A DNA stretch of 64,000 nucleotides from Ovis canadensis (GCF_042477335.2 NC_091257.1:40270501-40334500); one strand, 5' to 3'. Counted from the first letter of the stretch, positions 33,752 through 46,285 are shown. Numbers and translations are program-made. Notes: generated by a model not told the origin, from the letters alone.

Positions 33752-34599
33752 TCACCAGCATGCTACCCCCATTCTAGATCTTTACAATTATTAATTATAT
33801 GAACATAATTTCTCAAACAGTGTATTTTCTTGAAAACACATGTTAAAATCTCATTCTCAAATAAAGGACTTAATGAGTTCAGTGAATAAAGTTTCAGAGA
33901 ATAAGACTGAGTTGTCTGGGAAGAAATAAAGGTTTTAGGAAACCCAAGTAAGCTTCGGTCCAAACATCTGTCCCTGGGCTTACTGACGGCCCTTGGAAAG
34001 GCTGAGCATATAGGAAAGAGTCTTCTTTCTAATATGAAAGGCATATTTGTGTCCCGTGGAATGAGAGGTATGTGTGGTATGAGAGCGGGACCAAGGTCAC
34101 GGCAGGGCTCCCAGCTCTAATGCATGTTTACTGACTTAGGTTCCTCTACATGGATCCTGGTTTGTTGGTTATTCACACTCACGACTTCTACTGCGTTTGT
34201 CCTATGGCACTTAATTATTCTTGTAATTTTTAATTATTCTTCCCTTTCTTCATCATTCTCTATCTTTGTTATAGTGGAGTTTCATTTCTTGAAGTTCATT
34301 CTATCTCATCTCCGTTTCAGTAACACGTTTTACAGACATGGTTCAGCAGTTTTCTTTTTTTTTTACTTCTTAGACCTTTTAACTCTTTGATGAAGTAAAG
34401 GCTTGAAATTTTTATACAACTTGTAAAAACAGATGCGTTTCAGTCTGAATAGATGTCATATATTTGGTGACTTGACAGAGTAGAAATTTAAAGCCTCCAT
34501 AAAAAAATTAAATATTCAGAAACACAAGCTTTATAAGCAATCACTCATCATCTATCTGCTAATTACCCGACAAGACTAATATCTGTCTAATTTTTAAAG
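33752..34599. other. Intergenic sequence, nothing assigned
   Basis: AT-rich with no recognised exon or named repeat. Confidence 0.35.
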
Positions 34600-35010
34600 C
34601 AAGATATATGTGAAGTGCAGAAATTGGAAGCACACATTTTGATAAATTTTGACAAATGTATAAGCCCATGAAACCACCACCCCAATCAAGACAACGAACA
34701 TTTCCATCAGTCCGGAAAGTTCTCTCATGTCTTGCAGTTAAGCCTCAACACCCAGGGGCAGTTACTGTTCTGACTCCTATCACTATGGACCCATTTTGCC
34801 TGTTCTTTAACTTCCTCTGTACAAAGACACGGTTCTTACATTTTTGTGACTGTCTTCTTTCACTCCACATCCTGTTTTAGAGATTGGTCGGTATGGTTGA
34901 ATATGAATATACTGCATTCTATGAATATGCCACAATTTGTCCTTTCAACTGCTGACGGATCTTTGGGTTATTTCCAGTTTTTGACTGTTCTTAATTAACA
35001 TTTACAACTA
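34600..35010 (-). mobile_element. Old L1 fragment, antisense
   Basis: The plus strand reads as a reversed old L1 3' region: 'AACCACCACCCCAATCAAGA', 'ACTATGGACCCATTTTGCC', 'TATTTCCAGTTTTTGACTG'. Noncoding. Confidence 0.7.
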
Positions 35011-35842
35011 ACCCAAGTCCACTTACAAGTAGTTCCCTCACAGACACCCACTGATCAATTCTTGGCTGCATACCTGATAGGGACCTTCTGCAGGCATCTG
35101 GGTTTCTCTTTTTCTGCAAAAATTTCTTCTCTGTTCCTCTGTCCTAAATATTCTAGTTCTCATGGTCTCTCTGGACCCTCAGTGCCATCTTCTCAGTTCA
35201 GGAAGTCAGCTGGGTTTTGCCTGGTTTTCTCTCTGTGTGTGCTGAAGTTGAAAAGCTCTCAAACTGTCAAGCTCATAAACCTCAGTCAGCAGCCATGGCA
35301 CACCCCTCATTTACTTTTTGCTTCTGAGCAATCCCTGTCCTTTGCCTGTTGCTCAATGTCTTCAGTCATTGCTTCCTCTGCTTTGTCTGTGTTGATTTAC
35401 TGATTCATTTATCAATTTTCTGGTTGTTTGGTTGTTTCAGCTGGTAGTGTAAAACTGGGCTGGAAGCAGAAGTTTGTGTTTTATCATTTTTGATGCTATT
35501 TCAAATGGATTCTTACGCATTCGTCTTCCATTTGCTTGTTTCTAATACCTGGACATGCAACCAATTTTTTCCTGTCTTGATTTCCAAACAAGTACGGTTT
35601 TAACAAGATCATTGGCTCATTGGATTAAGGGAACAAGAAATCACAGATGAATGGACAAATTACTACCAAAGCTACATGGAGGAGATGGGACTTGAAAGAC
35701 ACATAGAATATACTGTAGATAAAAGCTTCAGCATGAACAAAGCACAGAAGAAGGCATAAGCAAGGATTCCAAGTTGTGCAATTTGAATGAAAGTTGGATT
35801 ATGAGTAGAGGATTTGAGAAAACAAGTCTCTACACATATGAT
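35011..35842. other. Intergenic sequence, nothing assigned
   Basis: A 113-codon plus-strand ORF at 35062-35403 has no recognisable domain or splice context and is treated as chance. Confidence 0.35.
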
Positions 35843-35844
35843 GG

Positions 35845-36060
35845 GCTTCCCAGGTGGCGCTAGTGGTAAAGAACTTGCCTGCCAAAACAGGAAAGGCAGG
35901 AGACAAAGGTTTGATCCCTGGGTCTGGAAGATCCCTTGGACAAGGAAATGGTAACCCACTCCAGTATTCTTGCCTGAAAAATCCCACTAACAGAGGAGCT
36001 TGGTGGGTTACAGTCCACAGGGTCGCAAAGAGTCAGACACGACTGAGGGACTAAACACAC
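35845..36060 (+). mobile_element. Bov-tA SINE
   Basis: Starts 'GGCTTCCCAGGTGGCGCTAG' and ends 'CTGAGGGACTAAACACACAA'. The flanks ACATATGATG and ACATATACGATG may be a decayed TSD. Confidence 0.88.
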
Positions 36061-36108
36061 AACAGCAACATATACGATGCGTGTGTGTATACTCAGTTGC
36101 TTCTCTCC

Positions 36109-36244
36109 TCAGCTCCAAGAGCTTCTGTTCCCTCTTCTTCCTGATATTTATATTGATTTCATTTTCTTATTTCACATGACAAGAATAACCAGAGCAATTC
36201 TGGATAGTAGCAATTACTAAGGGAAGAAACACTAGGTATTTCCT
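36109..36244. repeat. Unassigned dispersed repeat, copy 2 of 2
   Basis: A direct-orientation copy of 29947-30095, roughly 90 percent identical by eye. It stops against a Bov-tA SINE. Confidence 0.65.
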
Positions 36245-36248
36245 TGCC

Positions 36249-36466
36249 TGCATGCTAAATCACTTCAGTCGTGTCCAACTCTTTGTGACCCTACAGACTG
36301 TAGCCCACCTGGCCCCTCTGTCCATGGGATTCCCCAGGCAAGAATACTGGAGTGGGTTGCCATGTCCTCCTCCAGGGGATCTTCCTGATCCAGGGATAGA
36401 ATCCATATTTCCTGTGTCTCCTGCATTGCGGGAGGATTCTTTACGCTGAGCCACCGGGAAAGCCCT
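36249..36466 (-). mobile_element. Bov-tA SINE, antisense
   Basis: Starts 'TGCATGCTAAATCACTTCAG' and ends 'TGAGCCACCGGGAAAGCCC'. Confidence 0.88.
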
Positions 36467-36609
36467 ACATATATGATATATAAAACTTCTGTGCGAGAAC
36501 CTTCATGGATCCTCCCAACCAGGTGAAGTCATTTGAAATAAGCTTAATTTCTCTTGCATGAAGTGCTAACAATTCTAATCAACTTTTTGTTTGCCTTTTC
36601 CTGCAATGT

Positions 36610-36718
36610 TCGTCTTCCCTACTAGGCTGAAAATTCAGCAAGAACAGGAATCATGCTTGTTTGTCTCACTGTTGTATTTCCAGCATTTAACAATGAATAG
36701 TCACTGAATGAATAAGTG
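36610..36718 (+). repeat. L2 LINE 3' end fragment
   Basis: Pattern 'AGAACAGGAATCATGCTTGT', 'TTGTATTTCCAGCATTTAAC' and 'TCACTGAATGAATAAG' follows the L2 3' terminal sequence. Confidence 0.65.
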
Positions 36719-37550
36719 GAACCAGGATAAGAAGTCTGAATTTGACTTCATATCCAATCAAAGTCTTTAAAAGTATGTGCTTTAGGAGAATGATTTAGGG
36801 AGATTTTTCTGGCAGCATGTAGTGAACGGATTAGAGAGGCAAGGATGAAGAGAAGCTATTGGAATAGTTTAAACAGGAGGCAAGGTAAGCCTGAACCAGT
36901 GATGTCACAGAATTCGGAAGGAAATAGACACAAAGCATTTTGTAGAGGGCAAACCAACAAAACATGAAAATCAAGGAGGAGAAGGAATAGGGGAGTCATT
37001 TATAGACCTGATATTTTGAGAGTGGGGAATTAGGAGGAAAACAGTGCCATTTATAGGAATGGCAATCTAATAGGAAGAGCTGGTTTGAGGGGGTGGCTGT
37101 CAATCTTGAGTGTTAATTATCTATGAGCTTTTTAAGTGGATCTATTGATCATGCAATTGGAAACAGTGTGGAAAAGAGAGCTTTTTCTCTCTCCCAGAAG
37201 AGAGCTGTGGGTTAAGGACACAGACACAAGAATCATCTTCTAAAGGGGAAACATAGCCCCAGGGAATGATGAAATTCTAGAGAGAGGGGAGAAGGAGGAC
37301 GAGGAGAAGCCCAAAGAGATAGTTTCTGGAGCATTAACTTTTCAGAGGCAGGAGAAAGTCAACAAAAGATATAGATATATAAAGGTTTCTAAAGTTGGAA
37401 GTGTGTTACATTATGAAAGGAGTGAGTTTGAAGCCACCTAACTGAATATGCGGGGAGCCTGAGTAACGTAAAGACAGAAAGGGCCATTGACTTTGATCAT
37501 TAGATCATGAACAAACTTCAAGATAATAGTACATGTATTCTAAGGAATAA
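36719..37550. other. Intergenic sequence, nothing assigned
   Basis: Purine-rich with no recognised exon. Possibly old repeat-derived. Confidence 0.35.
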
Positions 37551-37554
37551 TCCA

Positions 37555-37685
37555 TTAAGGCACAGGATGGGGCATTATTACCCCCAATGTGTAGATGAAG
37601 TAGCAGAATCTCAGAGGGTTCAAGTGGTTTTCTCAAGGCCACACAGACAGGAAGCCTCACAACTGGGTTTTACCCCAATGTCATC
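37555..37685 (-). repeat. MIR SINE fragment, antisense
   Basis: Plus-strand text 'GGCATTATTACCCCCAATGT', 'AGATGAAGTAGCAGAATCTC' and 'TCTCAAGGCCACACAGACAG' is the reversed MIR core. Confidence 0.68.
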
Positions 37686-37798
37686 CCTGATACCTCCTCG
37701 AAACACCACACTGCAACCTATCCTTTCTAAGATTCTTCAGAAAAATGTATTTGTTCTCAGACCATTTTAATTCATCTCATTATTGCCTATTTCCCTAG

Positions 37799-38369
37799 TT
37801 CAGTTCAGTCGCTCAGTCATCTCCGACTCTTTGCAACTCCATGAATCACAGCACGCCAGGCCTCCCTGTCCATTACCAACTCCCGGAGTTCACTCAGACT
37901 CACGTCCATCGAGTCAGTGATGCCATCCAGCCATCTCATCCTCTGTCGTCCCCTTCTCCTCCTGCCCACAATCCCTCCCAGCATCAGAGTCTTTTCCAAT
38001 GAGTCAACTCTTCACATGAGGTGGCCAAAGTACTGGAGTTTCAGCTTCAGCATCATTCCTTCCAAAGAAATCTCAGGGTTGATCTCCTTCAGAATGGACT
38101 GGTTGGATCTCCTTGCAGTCCAAGAGACTCTCAAGAGTCTTCTCCAACACCACAGTTCAAAAGCATCAATTCTTCGGCACTCAGCTTTCTTCACAGTCCA
38201 ACTCTCACATCCATACATGACCACTGGAAAAACCATAGCCTTGACTAGATGGACCTTTGTTGGCAAAGTAATGTCTCTGCTTTTGAATATGCTATCTAGG
38301 TTGGTCGTATCTTTCCCTCCAAGGAGTAAGCATCTTTTAATTTCATGGCTATAGTCACCATCTGCAGTC
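37799..38369 (-). mobile_element. BovB 3' fragment, antisense, 10-bp TSD
   Basis: Very similar in extent and sequence to the copy at 11243-11791. TSD ATTTCCCTAG at 37789-37798 and 38370-38379. The reverse strand contains broken remnants of the post-RT region. Confidence 0.93.
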
Positions 38370-38425
38370 ATTTCCCTAGACCTGTGAAAGCATTTGGATC
38401 TTGCTAATATAAAGATTGATATTAG

Positions 38426-38671
38426 GATTTTGCTGGTGGTTCAGTGGTTAAAAATCTGCCTGTCAATGCAGGGGACATGGGTTCAGTCCCCGGTCAGGGA
38501 AGATCCTACATGCTTTGGGGGCAACTAAATCCGTCCACCACCACTACTGAGCCTGTCACCCTCCGCAAAGAAGCCAGTGCAATGAGGAGCCTGTGCAACA
38601 CAGCTAGAGAAAGCCCGTGCACAGCGATGAAACCCCAGAGCAGCCAAAAATAAATTTAAAAAAATTTTTTT
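38426..38671 (+). mobile_element. Long-form CHR-1-type SINE, 15-bp TSD
   Basis: Head 'TTGCTGGTGGTTCAGTGG' to tail 'CAGAGCAGCCAAAAATAAAT'. TSD AAAGATTGATATTAG (38411-38425) and AAAGACTGATATTAG (38672-38686). Confidence 0.91.
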
Positions 38672-38689
38672 AAAGACTGATATTAGCTA

Positions 38690-39185
38690 TTGTCAATAAT
38701 TTAGAAGGAGTGAAGGCTCAAAATCCTTGTTTACCATCATAGGGTGTTGTCTCTTGAAATAACACAGGTATATAAATATTAGGGTATTTCTTTTTCTATT
38801 GGAGCAGAGAATACCAACTAAAGGGAAAGGTCGAATTTTTCTTATCAATTCTGTAAGTTTCCTTAGGTTTAAACCTGATGAAGGACTCAGGTAGGTATTA
38901 ACTTACTTCATCTAATTAGTGACTTATAGTTATTATCTGAAAAGTCATATAAGAACATAAAAACCCACTTTATTATAGTACCATAAGGCCCAGAGCAGCA
39001 TTGAGCTTATTGTCTCAAAGTTATTAAACATACATCCTGAAAGACACAGGTATGTGGCATGGGGTGGAGATAAGTCTCAAAGAATTCTGGTTTACTAAGT
39101 TACCTTTTATTTTTTTAACCTTAAGAAAGAAACTCATAGGAGATAGTTAAGGTGATAGGCTTGGTTGCTGTCTTAAGATATTAAC
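38690..39185. other. Intergenic sequence, nothing assigned
   Basis: No recognised exon or repeat. Confidence 0.35.
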
Positions 39186-39187
39186 TT

Positions 39188-39405
39188 GGGGACTTCCCAG
39201 TGGTACAGTGGCTAAGACTCAGCACTCCCAATGCAGGGGCTTGGGTTCAGTTCCTGGGTGGGGAACTAGATCTCACATGTTGGAACAAAGGGTCTGCATA
39301 CTGCAAGTAAAGATCCCACATGCCACAGTGAAGATCAAAGAGTCCACGTGTTGCAACTAAAGACCCGGCACAGCCAAATGAATATTTGTTTGTTTGTTTG
39401 TTCCA
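39188..39405 (+). mobile_element. Long-form CHR-1-type SINE
   Basis: Starts 'GGGACTTCCCAGTGGTACAG' and ends 'GGCACAGCCAAATGAATA' followed by a (TTTG)n run at 39386-39401. Confidence 0.87.
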
Positions 39406-40546
39406 AAAAGAAGCTAATATGAGATGCTAATATGTCCTGTTGTCATCTTCCAAAACTTCTGAAACAGATAAGTAGATAAACAAGAAAATAACTGTCCAAC
39501 CTGCAGAATCTGTTGTTGGAATCTGTGAGTATAAGTTTGGGTCTGCTGATTTCTATGATGGACACTTACAGGCAGGAAGAACTGACCCCATCACAATCAA
39601 CAGTTGTTAAGAGGCCAAAGGAGCTGGTTCATTTAGTTCACGCTTTAGAAAAGAGTTGCAGATATTGTCCCAAAGGCGTGATATGAAGGCCTCATGGAAG
39701 GCAGCCGGTCTGAGAAAGAGGGAGTTCTTTATCATGAGCTAATAAAGGTGTGGGCATGTTCTGAAAGATAGGCGTAAGCTGTCTAACTAGTGCCCCAGTG
39801 TGTAAAGCTCACACCAGAGTTTTGGGTAGTTTCATCCTTCTTTGAGAGGCTTCATTTGCTGGGTATGCCGACCCCTTTGACTAGCACTACAATTTCATTA
39901 TGAATTGCTATGATTTGTCAGAAGAAAATAAAGATAATTTTAAGAGCATCTCCATGGATATTCACTTTTCCCTATTTCAAAAAGTAATGAGACAAGGCTA
40001 CAGGCTGGGTTCCATTTTGGTCAAACTGCAAATATGTGACATTTTAGGAATCTTGGGCTATTTTATTCTTCACACCCATTTAATCACGGTTTGGTGACTG
40101 GGGTTTGGTGGAATAAAGCAGTGCTGTAGATTCAGGGCAGTTCTGTTTCTGGGCTTTTGTAACAGCTATGGTTTTAGGAGAGAATGGAAAAAATAAACAC
40201 ACTTAGTAACTCAAAGGCCAGCTGCTTGAAAACTGGCTTGGACATTCTGAATTCATCACCATGACTTTTTCTATTTTCTTCTTGTTGTTGTCCTAAATTG
40301 TAAACAGATTTGTGTGGATTCTTCTCTTGTATATTTATATTTGGGGAAGAAGCAGGCTGGGGCATTCCTCTTTTCTGCATTTATATAAACTTCAGAAATC
40401 TAAAAATATAAGGTCCAGATTTTCTACTGACTAAAAACTAAGAGCAAAGAATTGAAAGAAATGTAACTGATTATGGGTAACTTTTCCTTCCATTGTAAGT
40501 GAACCTAGTTAACAGTATCCTTTACCCTAAATAACACCCTCTAGTA
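39406..40546. other. Intergenic sequence, nothing assigned
   Basis: About 1.1 kb with no recognised repeat or exon. Confidence 0.35.
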
Positions 40547-40554
40547 TGTCAAAG

Positions 40555-40831
40555 CAGAGAAGGCAATGGCAACCCACTCCAGTACTCTTGCCTGGAAAAT
40601 CCCACGGACAGAGGAGCCTGGTAGGTTGCAGTCGATGGGGTCGCGAAGAGTCGGACACGACTGAGGGACTTCACTTTCACTTTTCACTTTCATGCATTGG
40701 AGAAGGAAATGGCAACCCACTCCAGTGTTCTTGCCTGGAGAATCCCAGGGACAGGGGAGCCTGGTTGGCTGCCGTCTATGGGGCTGCACAGAGTCGGACA
40801 CGACTGAAGCGACTTAGCAGCAGCAGCAGTG
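40555..40831 (+). mobile_element. Bov-A2 SINE (dimer), 8-bp TSD
   Basis: Two Bov-A units joined by the linker 'ACTTCACTTTCACTTTTCAC', ending in a GCAGCAGCAGCAG tail. TSD TGTCAAAG at 40547-40554 and 40832-40839. Well preserved, thus fairly young. Confidence 0.92.
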
Positions 40832-40917
40832 TGTCAAAGAGCTTTAGAAAATATTAATTTAGATGCAGAAACCTCAACTGTGTGGACTTGTATTATAAGG
40901 GAGCAAGAGAAATGTTT

Positions 40918-41062
40918 TTTAAAAATATATTTGTTTGACTGTGCCAGGTATCATCTGGGGCATACAGGATCATTTTTAGTTGTGGGATCTAGTTCCCTAA
41001 CCAGGGATCAAACCAAGGCCCCCTGCACTGGGAACATGGAGTCTTAGCCACTGAACCAACAC
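40918..41062 (-). mobile_element. CHR-type SINE, antisense
   Basis: Plus-strand text ends 'TCTTAGCCACTGAACCAACA', with 'CTAACCAGGGATCAAACCAA' inside. Confidence 0.8.
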
Positions 41063-41890
41063 ATACATAATTTTGGAGAAGCAGTAAAAATGAAGGTACT
41101 GTGTATATTTGGGAGACAACTCACCAAAATTTATTCTTTTCTTCTGCTTAAAGTACTCTGACATTTTTTTTTGGGGGGGGGGGGCCGGGTAATCTCTTTG
41201 TGAATCTGTTATAAATTAGTCATGAAATTATAGCAATTACAGTGGAATTGATCCAGGCATGGGCCTGATTGGCTTAAACCCAGAACATTCTATCTTTCTG
41301 GCCATAAGGATTACTTAGGGACAAAGATCATCAATTATGGATCAGTGAGACATGTCTATACAGAGTGTAAGTCTTTGGAGAAGTTATTTCCCTCACTCTT
41401 CTCACTACTCCCTCTCCTCTCACCAAATTCTTCCTCTGATGGAAAGGTCTGGAATAACTAGAGCTATTGTTACAACGAATGAATCTGGCCTTAAGACAAA
41501 CTGAGTCACTGGGTGGAGGGGAGGGTAGACATAAGAAAGAAACAGATACCAGGAGTAGGTGCCTACTTGGCCTTAAGAACCCTGAGTCAAGTCATGGATT
41601 ATCCAGTTACATGAACCAATAAACTCCCCACTCTTTCACTCTTTGGTTAAGTCATTTTGGGCCAAGGTTTCTTCTACTTGCAACCAAAAGCATCCTGATA
41701 GCTCCAAAGGGGTTGAATTACAATGTTGTCACTGGAAATTTCCAATAGAAATTTCTGTGATGATGAACATAGTCCGTAAATGCACTGATCAATATGGTAG
41801 CTACATGTGTCTACTGAGTTGCAGGTGGTGATTGAGGAACTAAGCTTTCAGTTTAATCAGTTAAAATTAAAATTTCAATACAGCTATCCC
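41063..41890. other. Intergenic sequence with a poly-G run, nothing assigned
   Basis: T8G12-type run at about 41165-41184. No exon or named repeat recognised. Confidence 0.35.
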
Positions 41891-41896
41891 CCAGAG

Positions 41897-42012
41897 TAGG
41901 AAATGGCAACCCACTCCAGTATTCTTGCCTGGAGAATCCCATAGTCAGGAGCCTGGCAGGCTACAGTCCATAGGGTCGCAAGAGTGGGACACAACTTAGC
42001 GACTAAACCACC
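41897..42012 (+). mobile_element. Bov-tA SINE body fragment
   Basis: From 'GTAGGAAATGGCAACCCACT' to 'CTTAGCGACTAAACCACCAC'. The tRNA-like head is absent. Confidence 0.83.
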
Positions 42013-42304
42013 ACAGTAGCTACTATTTTGGACACCACATCACTAAATGTCTTTAAGACCTCTGATAGTTCTAACATTGTATGATTTTATGAGTGTACTC
42101 AGTGCACATAAATAACACCCACAAATAGATCCAAATGTTACCTAAACTAAAATCTATTGCCAGTACACACAAGACATCTGATTTCCAGTAAAACTGGATA
42201 TATTAGATTTATGTGTCCATTTAAAGCTGCTGCTATAGCAGCTAATTTATGAGCAGATGATAAAAAGATCAACGTGCACTACTTCTTTCCATATTAGACA
42301 TTTT

Positions 42305-42440
42305 ATAGCTGGGAAGACTTGGACAAAATACATAAACTCTCTAACAATATTTTGAGGATTAAGTGAGATAATACATGTAAAAGATTTGGGATAGACTCTT
42401 GCCCAGAGTAAATGTCAGTGAATGGCAGCTATATCTGCCA
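42305..42440 (+). repeat. MIR SINE fragment
   Basis: Order 'GAAGACTTGGACAAAATACA', 'TTTGAGGATTAAGTGAGATA', 'ATACATGTAAAAGATTTGGG' follows the MIR 3' half. Confidence 0.7.
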
Positions 42441-42714
42441 CCACCACTATTGCTCAAGAGGGACACTGATGACCAAATGTCACTCCCACGCCCTTAGTAT
42501 CTAGAAACACCTCTATCTGAGTAGACTAGTGACAGGTTACTGAGATACTGAGATTGGAAAAGGCTTAGAGAGCAAGTCATCCAAGGAGATATATTAATAG
42601 TTGCAGAGGGTTAAATTAAGTATCAGCCATCAAAGTGACCAGGAAGTTAGTATAGGACAGAAATTAAAACCAAGACCTCCTGGCTTGAAATTCAGGGCCC
42701 TATGTATTTCCTTA

Positions 42715-42925
42715 TTGTTGTTTAGTCACTAAGTCACGTCCGACTCTCTGCGACCCCATGGACTATAGCCCGCCAGGCTCCTCTGTTCATAGGATTTCTC
42801 CAGCAAGAATACTGGAGTAAGTTGTCATTTCCTCCTCCAGGGGATCTTCCGGACCCAAAGATCGAACCTGCGTCTCCTGCATTGGCAGGCAGATTCTTTA
42901 CTGCTGAGCCACCAGGAAAGCCCTA
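42715..42925 (-). mobile_element. Bov-tA SINE, antisense
   Basis: Starts TTGTTGTTTAGTCACTAAGT and ends 'GAGCCACCAGGAAAGCCC'; nearly full length. Confidence 0.9.
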
Positions 42926-42950
42926 TAAAAATAAATAAATAAAATAAAGT

Positions 42951-43072
42951 TGCTCAGTCGTGTCCAACTCTTTGCGACCCGTGGACTGTAGCCCACCAAG
43001 CTCCTCCGTTCATGGGATTCTCCAGGCAAGAATAATGGAGTGGGTTGCCATTTCCTTCTCCAGGGGATCTTC
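42951..43072 (-). mobile_element. Bov-tA SINE fragment, antisense
   Basis: A second partial copy starting 'GTTGCTCAGTCGTGTCCAAC' and ending 'TCTCCAGGGGATCTTC', separated from the first by an (AAAT)n stretch. Confidence 0.85.
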
Positions 43073-43297
43073 TTTATTTGATTTCACAATTTTCTAGATT
43101 TTTCAAACTTCCTAGAATTCTCTATTCACCTTAGCAAACAAGTTAATACTGGTGATTTATGGAAAACTCCATCTTTTACAATAAGATAAGCTTCTCAAGA
43201 CCTTTTAATCTCAAGGCTGTCTCTAGATTCACTCTTTAAGAAGTGATCAAAGACTTTGGCTGTCAAGGTTATTGAATGTTTGAAGCATAGTTGTTTG

Positions 43298-43612
43298 AAA
43301 GTGAAGTGAAAGTGAAAGTTGCTCAGTCATGTCCAACTCTCTGCGACCCGATGGACTGACTATACAGTCCATGGAATTCTCTAGGCCAGAATACTGGAGT
43401 GGGTAGCCTTTCCCTTCTCCTGGGGATCTTCCCAACCCAGGGATAGAACCCATGTCTCCCACATTGAAGGTGGATTCTTTACCAGATGAAGCCCAAGGAT
43501 CCTGGAGTGGGTAGCCTATCCTTTGGGGATCTTCCTGACCCAGGAATCAAACCAGGGTCTCCTGCATTGCAGGTGGATTCTTTGCCAACTGAGCTATCAG
43601 GGGAAATATTTC
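43298..43612 (-). mobile_element. Bov-tA2 SINE with duplicated head, antisense
   Basis: Starts in a GAAAGTGAAGTGAAAGTGAA run, carries one body and two tRNA-like heads (one ending near 43490, one near 43612). Same architecture as 22692-23017. Confidence 0.87.
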
Positions 43613-44270
43613 AAAATTCAACACTGTTCAGATCTCTTTCTCTATATTAAAAAAAATTTTTTTTTCAAGTTCTTAGTACTGTATTATTATGGTCAAAGGC
43701 AGAATTAGAACATAAATCCCTTACCAGATCACAGATTTTCCTCTTCCCTCTCTTGTTGAAGGGCTACCCTTTTTTTGTTTTCAAAATGGAGCAAACAAGG
43801 TCTAAAACCAAAATCCCTGCCGATTTAATATTCAGCAATATTTAATAATAGCTCATCTATGGGTCAAGATGACAGAACACAGCCCACCCACAATTTATTA
43901 CTAAATAAGCTCCACACCTCCAAGCTTGGAAGGTTCAAAGTCATTCCAATTCTTCTCTCTGATTTTGCAGCTGAATTACCTCATTAAAAATTATTATTAG
44001 ATTGCTATTCCTATCAGATTGTGATCAATATTTTACGCAGGAAGATCTGAATGAGAAGGTGAGACTCCCACATGAGTTAATTTTGCATTATATTGCTTCT
44101 ATAGCTTTAAGATCTGTATCTTTTAAGCTACTCTATGAAATTAAGTACAAGTGTTTTGAAGGAAATATCTGATTTGCAAAGACTTTTCTGTCCATGGGTG
44201 TAAAAAAAGGAAAAACGTATTCCTAGGGCTGCCACATTTCTTCCCTTCTCATAAGAAAATTTAAGAGAGG
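43613..44270. other. Intergenic sequence, nothing assigned
   Basis: No recognised exon or repeat. Confidence 0.35.
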
Positions 44271-44455
44271 GGCTTCCCTGGTGGTTCAGGGGCTAAAACA
44301 CTGTGCTTCCAAAGTAGGAAGTCTGGGTTCGATCCATGGTCAGGAAGTTAGATCCCACACATCGCAACTAAGAGTTCACATGCTGCAACTAAAGATTCAG
44401 CATGCTGCAATTGAGACACGGTGCAGCCAGATACATAAATAAATATTTTTAAAAC
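44271..44455 (+). mobile_element. CHR-1-type SINE
   Basis: Starts 'GGGGCTTCCCTGGTGGTTCA' and ends 'GGTGCAGCCAGATACATAAA' plus an AT tail. Confidence 0.87.
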
Positions 44456-44667
44456 AGAAGGTTTAGAGGAACAAATTTTCTCCAAATAAATGTGTACCTT
44501 TGTCAATTAGGGGTTAAATTGGCTTTGAGTGACTAGAGTGGAAACTAATGATGAATTTCAGAATAATTTCTGGGAAGTGTCACCCAAGCTCCAAAAAGGA
44601 GACTGTAAGTTTTGAGAACATAATCCAATGGGAAGTTGGGGACATTCAATATTTCAAACATATTTAA

Positions 44668-44791
44668 AATATTTATTTCTTGGCCGTGCCATGAAGCATG
44701 GCGGGATCTTTGCTCTCCTGCCAGGGATCAAACCCATGCCTCTGGCAGTGGAAGCACAAAGTCTTGACCACTGGACTTTCAGGGAGGTCCC
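44668..44791 (-). mobile_element. CHR-type SINE, antisense
   Basis: Includes 'GCCAGGGATCAAACCCATGC' and ends 'CACTGGACTTTCAGGGAGGT'. Confidence 0.82.
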
Positions 44792-45978
44792 CTCGATCAA
44801 GCTTAAAGTTTGAATGATACTGGCTCAAACATTTTTTTTAAACACTATATGGGCAACAGCATATGTTGCCCATAATTCAATTCATGGGCACCAGCACAAA
44901 ATAAAATAACAGATTCTAGAAATATAATAATGAAGGTTATATGAAAAACTTTAAAATGTAAAGGACTAATGCACACGAAAGGCTACCAGGCATATTCAGG
45001 AGGATATCTGAATAGTGATAGCCAAAAAAATGTCCTATTGGAAAAATAAATGTGATGGTTGATATACATACATGAAGGATGCAATAGGTCAATGTTAATC
45101 ATATCCTCCATTGCATTTTTTCACTTTGAAAGCACTGAGAGATCCAGTAGTGAGTCATAATGGTTACTTCCAAGCGAGATCAATTTTGAAGGAGCCCTAT
45201 TTCTGAGACTAACTGATAAATGTCATTTGTAATGGGAAACATTTGCTTTCTGGCTAGTTAAGAGCATTTAGGTAGACAGTAATGCATTGCAGCTGAAGGG
45301 TGGAGCTCCTCTAAAAAGAAGTATATTTTTTCTTTGCCAAATATAATGAAAAAAGTACAACTTCCAACTGCCCCACTATTGATACTCATTCAAGAAAGAT
45401 TCTTGCAATATGACTCTTTCACAGGAAAGAAAAAACACTGGAAAATCAGAAGAGCAGATTATTACAGTTCAATAAACAGTGAGGAGTTTTAAGAAGAATA
45501 ATCAAGATTTATCACTATAGAAACGAAGACACAAGCGAAAACAAAGAATAGATACGGTTTACAGGAAAGTCAGTGTATTTTTACACACATGTTAGAATGG
45601 GCTAGTTTTTGTTCTAGTTAAAAAAAAAAAAATCCTAAATAAATCCTAAATCTCAGGTGCCCTAGACAATAACTTATTGTTATTTTTCACTTGCTCCATG
45701 TCTGACGTGGGTTTGGAAGGCAGGTGTGCTCCTCTGTGTCACCAGTACTTCCCTGATCAACGTGGGAAGGGGGTTAAAGCTCTACAGTACCTGCCCCGGC
45801 AAGGAAATGCCTCCGCTTACAAGCGACACATGTCCCTTTCATTTCATTGGCCGAAGCCAGTCACACAGTCATGACTAATTTCAATATAGTGAAATGCAAT
45901 TCTGTCATATGCTTGCTTGGAGCAAGGAGATCATATTTGTGAACAGTTTTAATGGCTATCACATCACTTTTTTGTGTA
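44792..45978. other. Intergenic sequence, nothing assigned
   Basis: About 1.2 kb, mostly unique-looking, with an A13 run near 45620. No exon recognised. Confidence 0.35.
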
Positions 45979-46285
45979 GTTTTTTTTTTTTTTTTTTACT
46001 TTTTTAGTTTGTATTGGGGTATAGCTGATTGACAATGTTGTCAGGTTAACAGTGAAGATGCTCAGCCATACATATACGTGTATCCAGTCTCCCCCAAACT
46101 CCCCTCCCATCCAGGCTGCCACATAACATTGAGCAGAGTTCTCTGTGCTATAAGTAGCACACTGTGGTTATCCATTATAAATACAGTAGTGTGTACATGT
46201 CCATCCCAAACTCCCTACTGTCCCCTCCCCCCAACCTTACCCCCTGGCAACCACAAATTCATTCTCTTAGTCTGTATCACATCAT
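45979..46285 (-). mobile_element. L1 3' UTR fragment, antisense
   Basis: Begins with a long T run (the antisense poly-A tail) followed by 'GTATTGGGGTATAGCTGATT', and continues through 'CCACATAACATTGAGCAGAG' in reverse L1 order. Confidence 0.82.
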
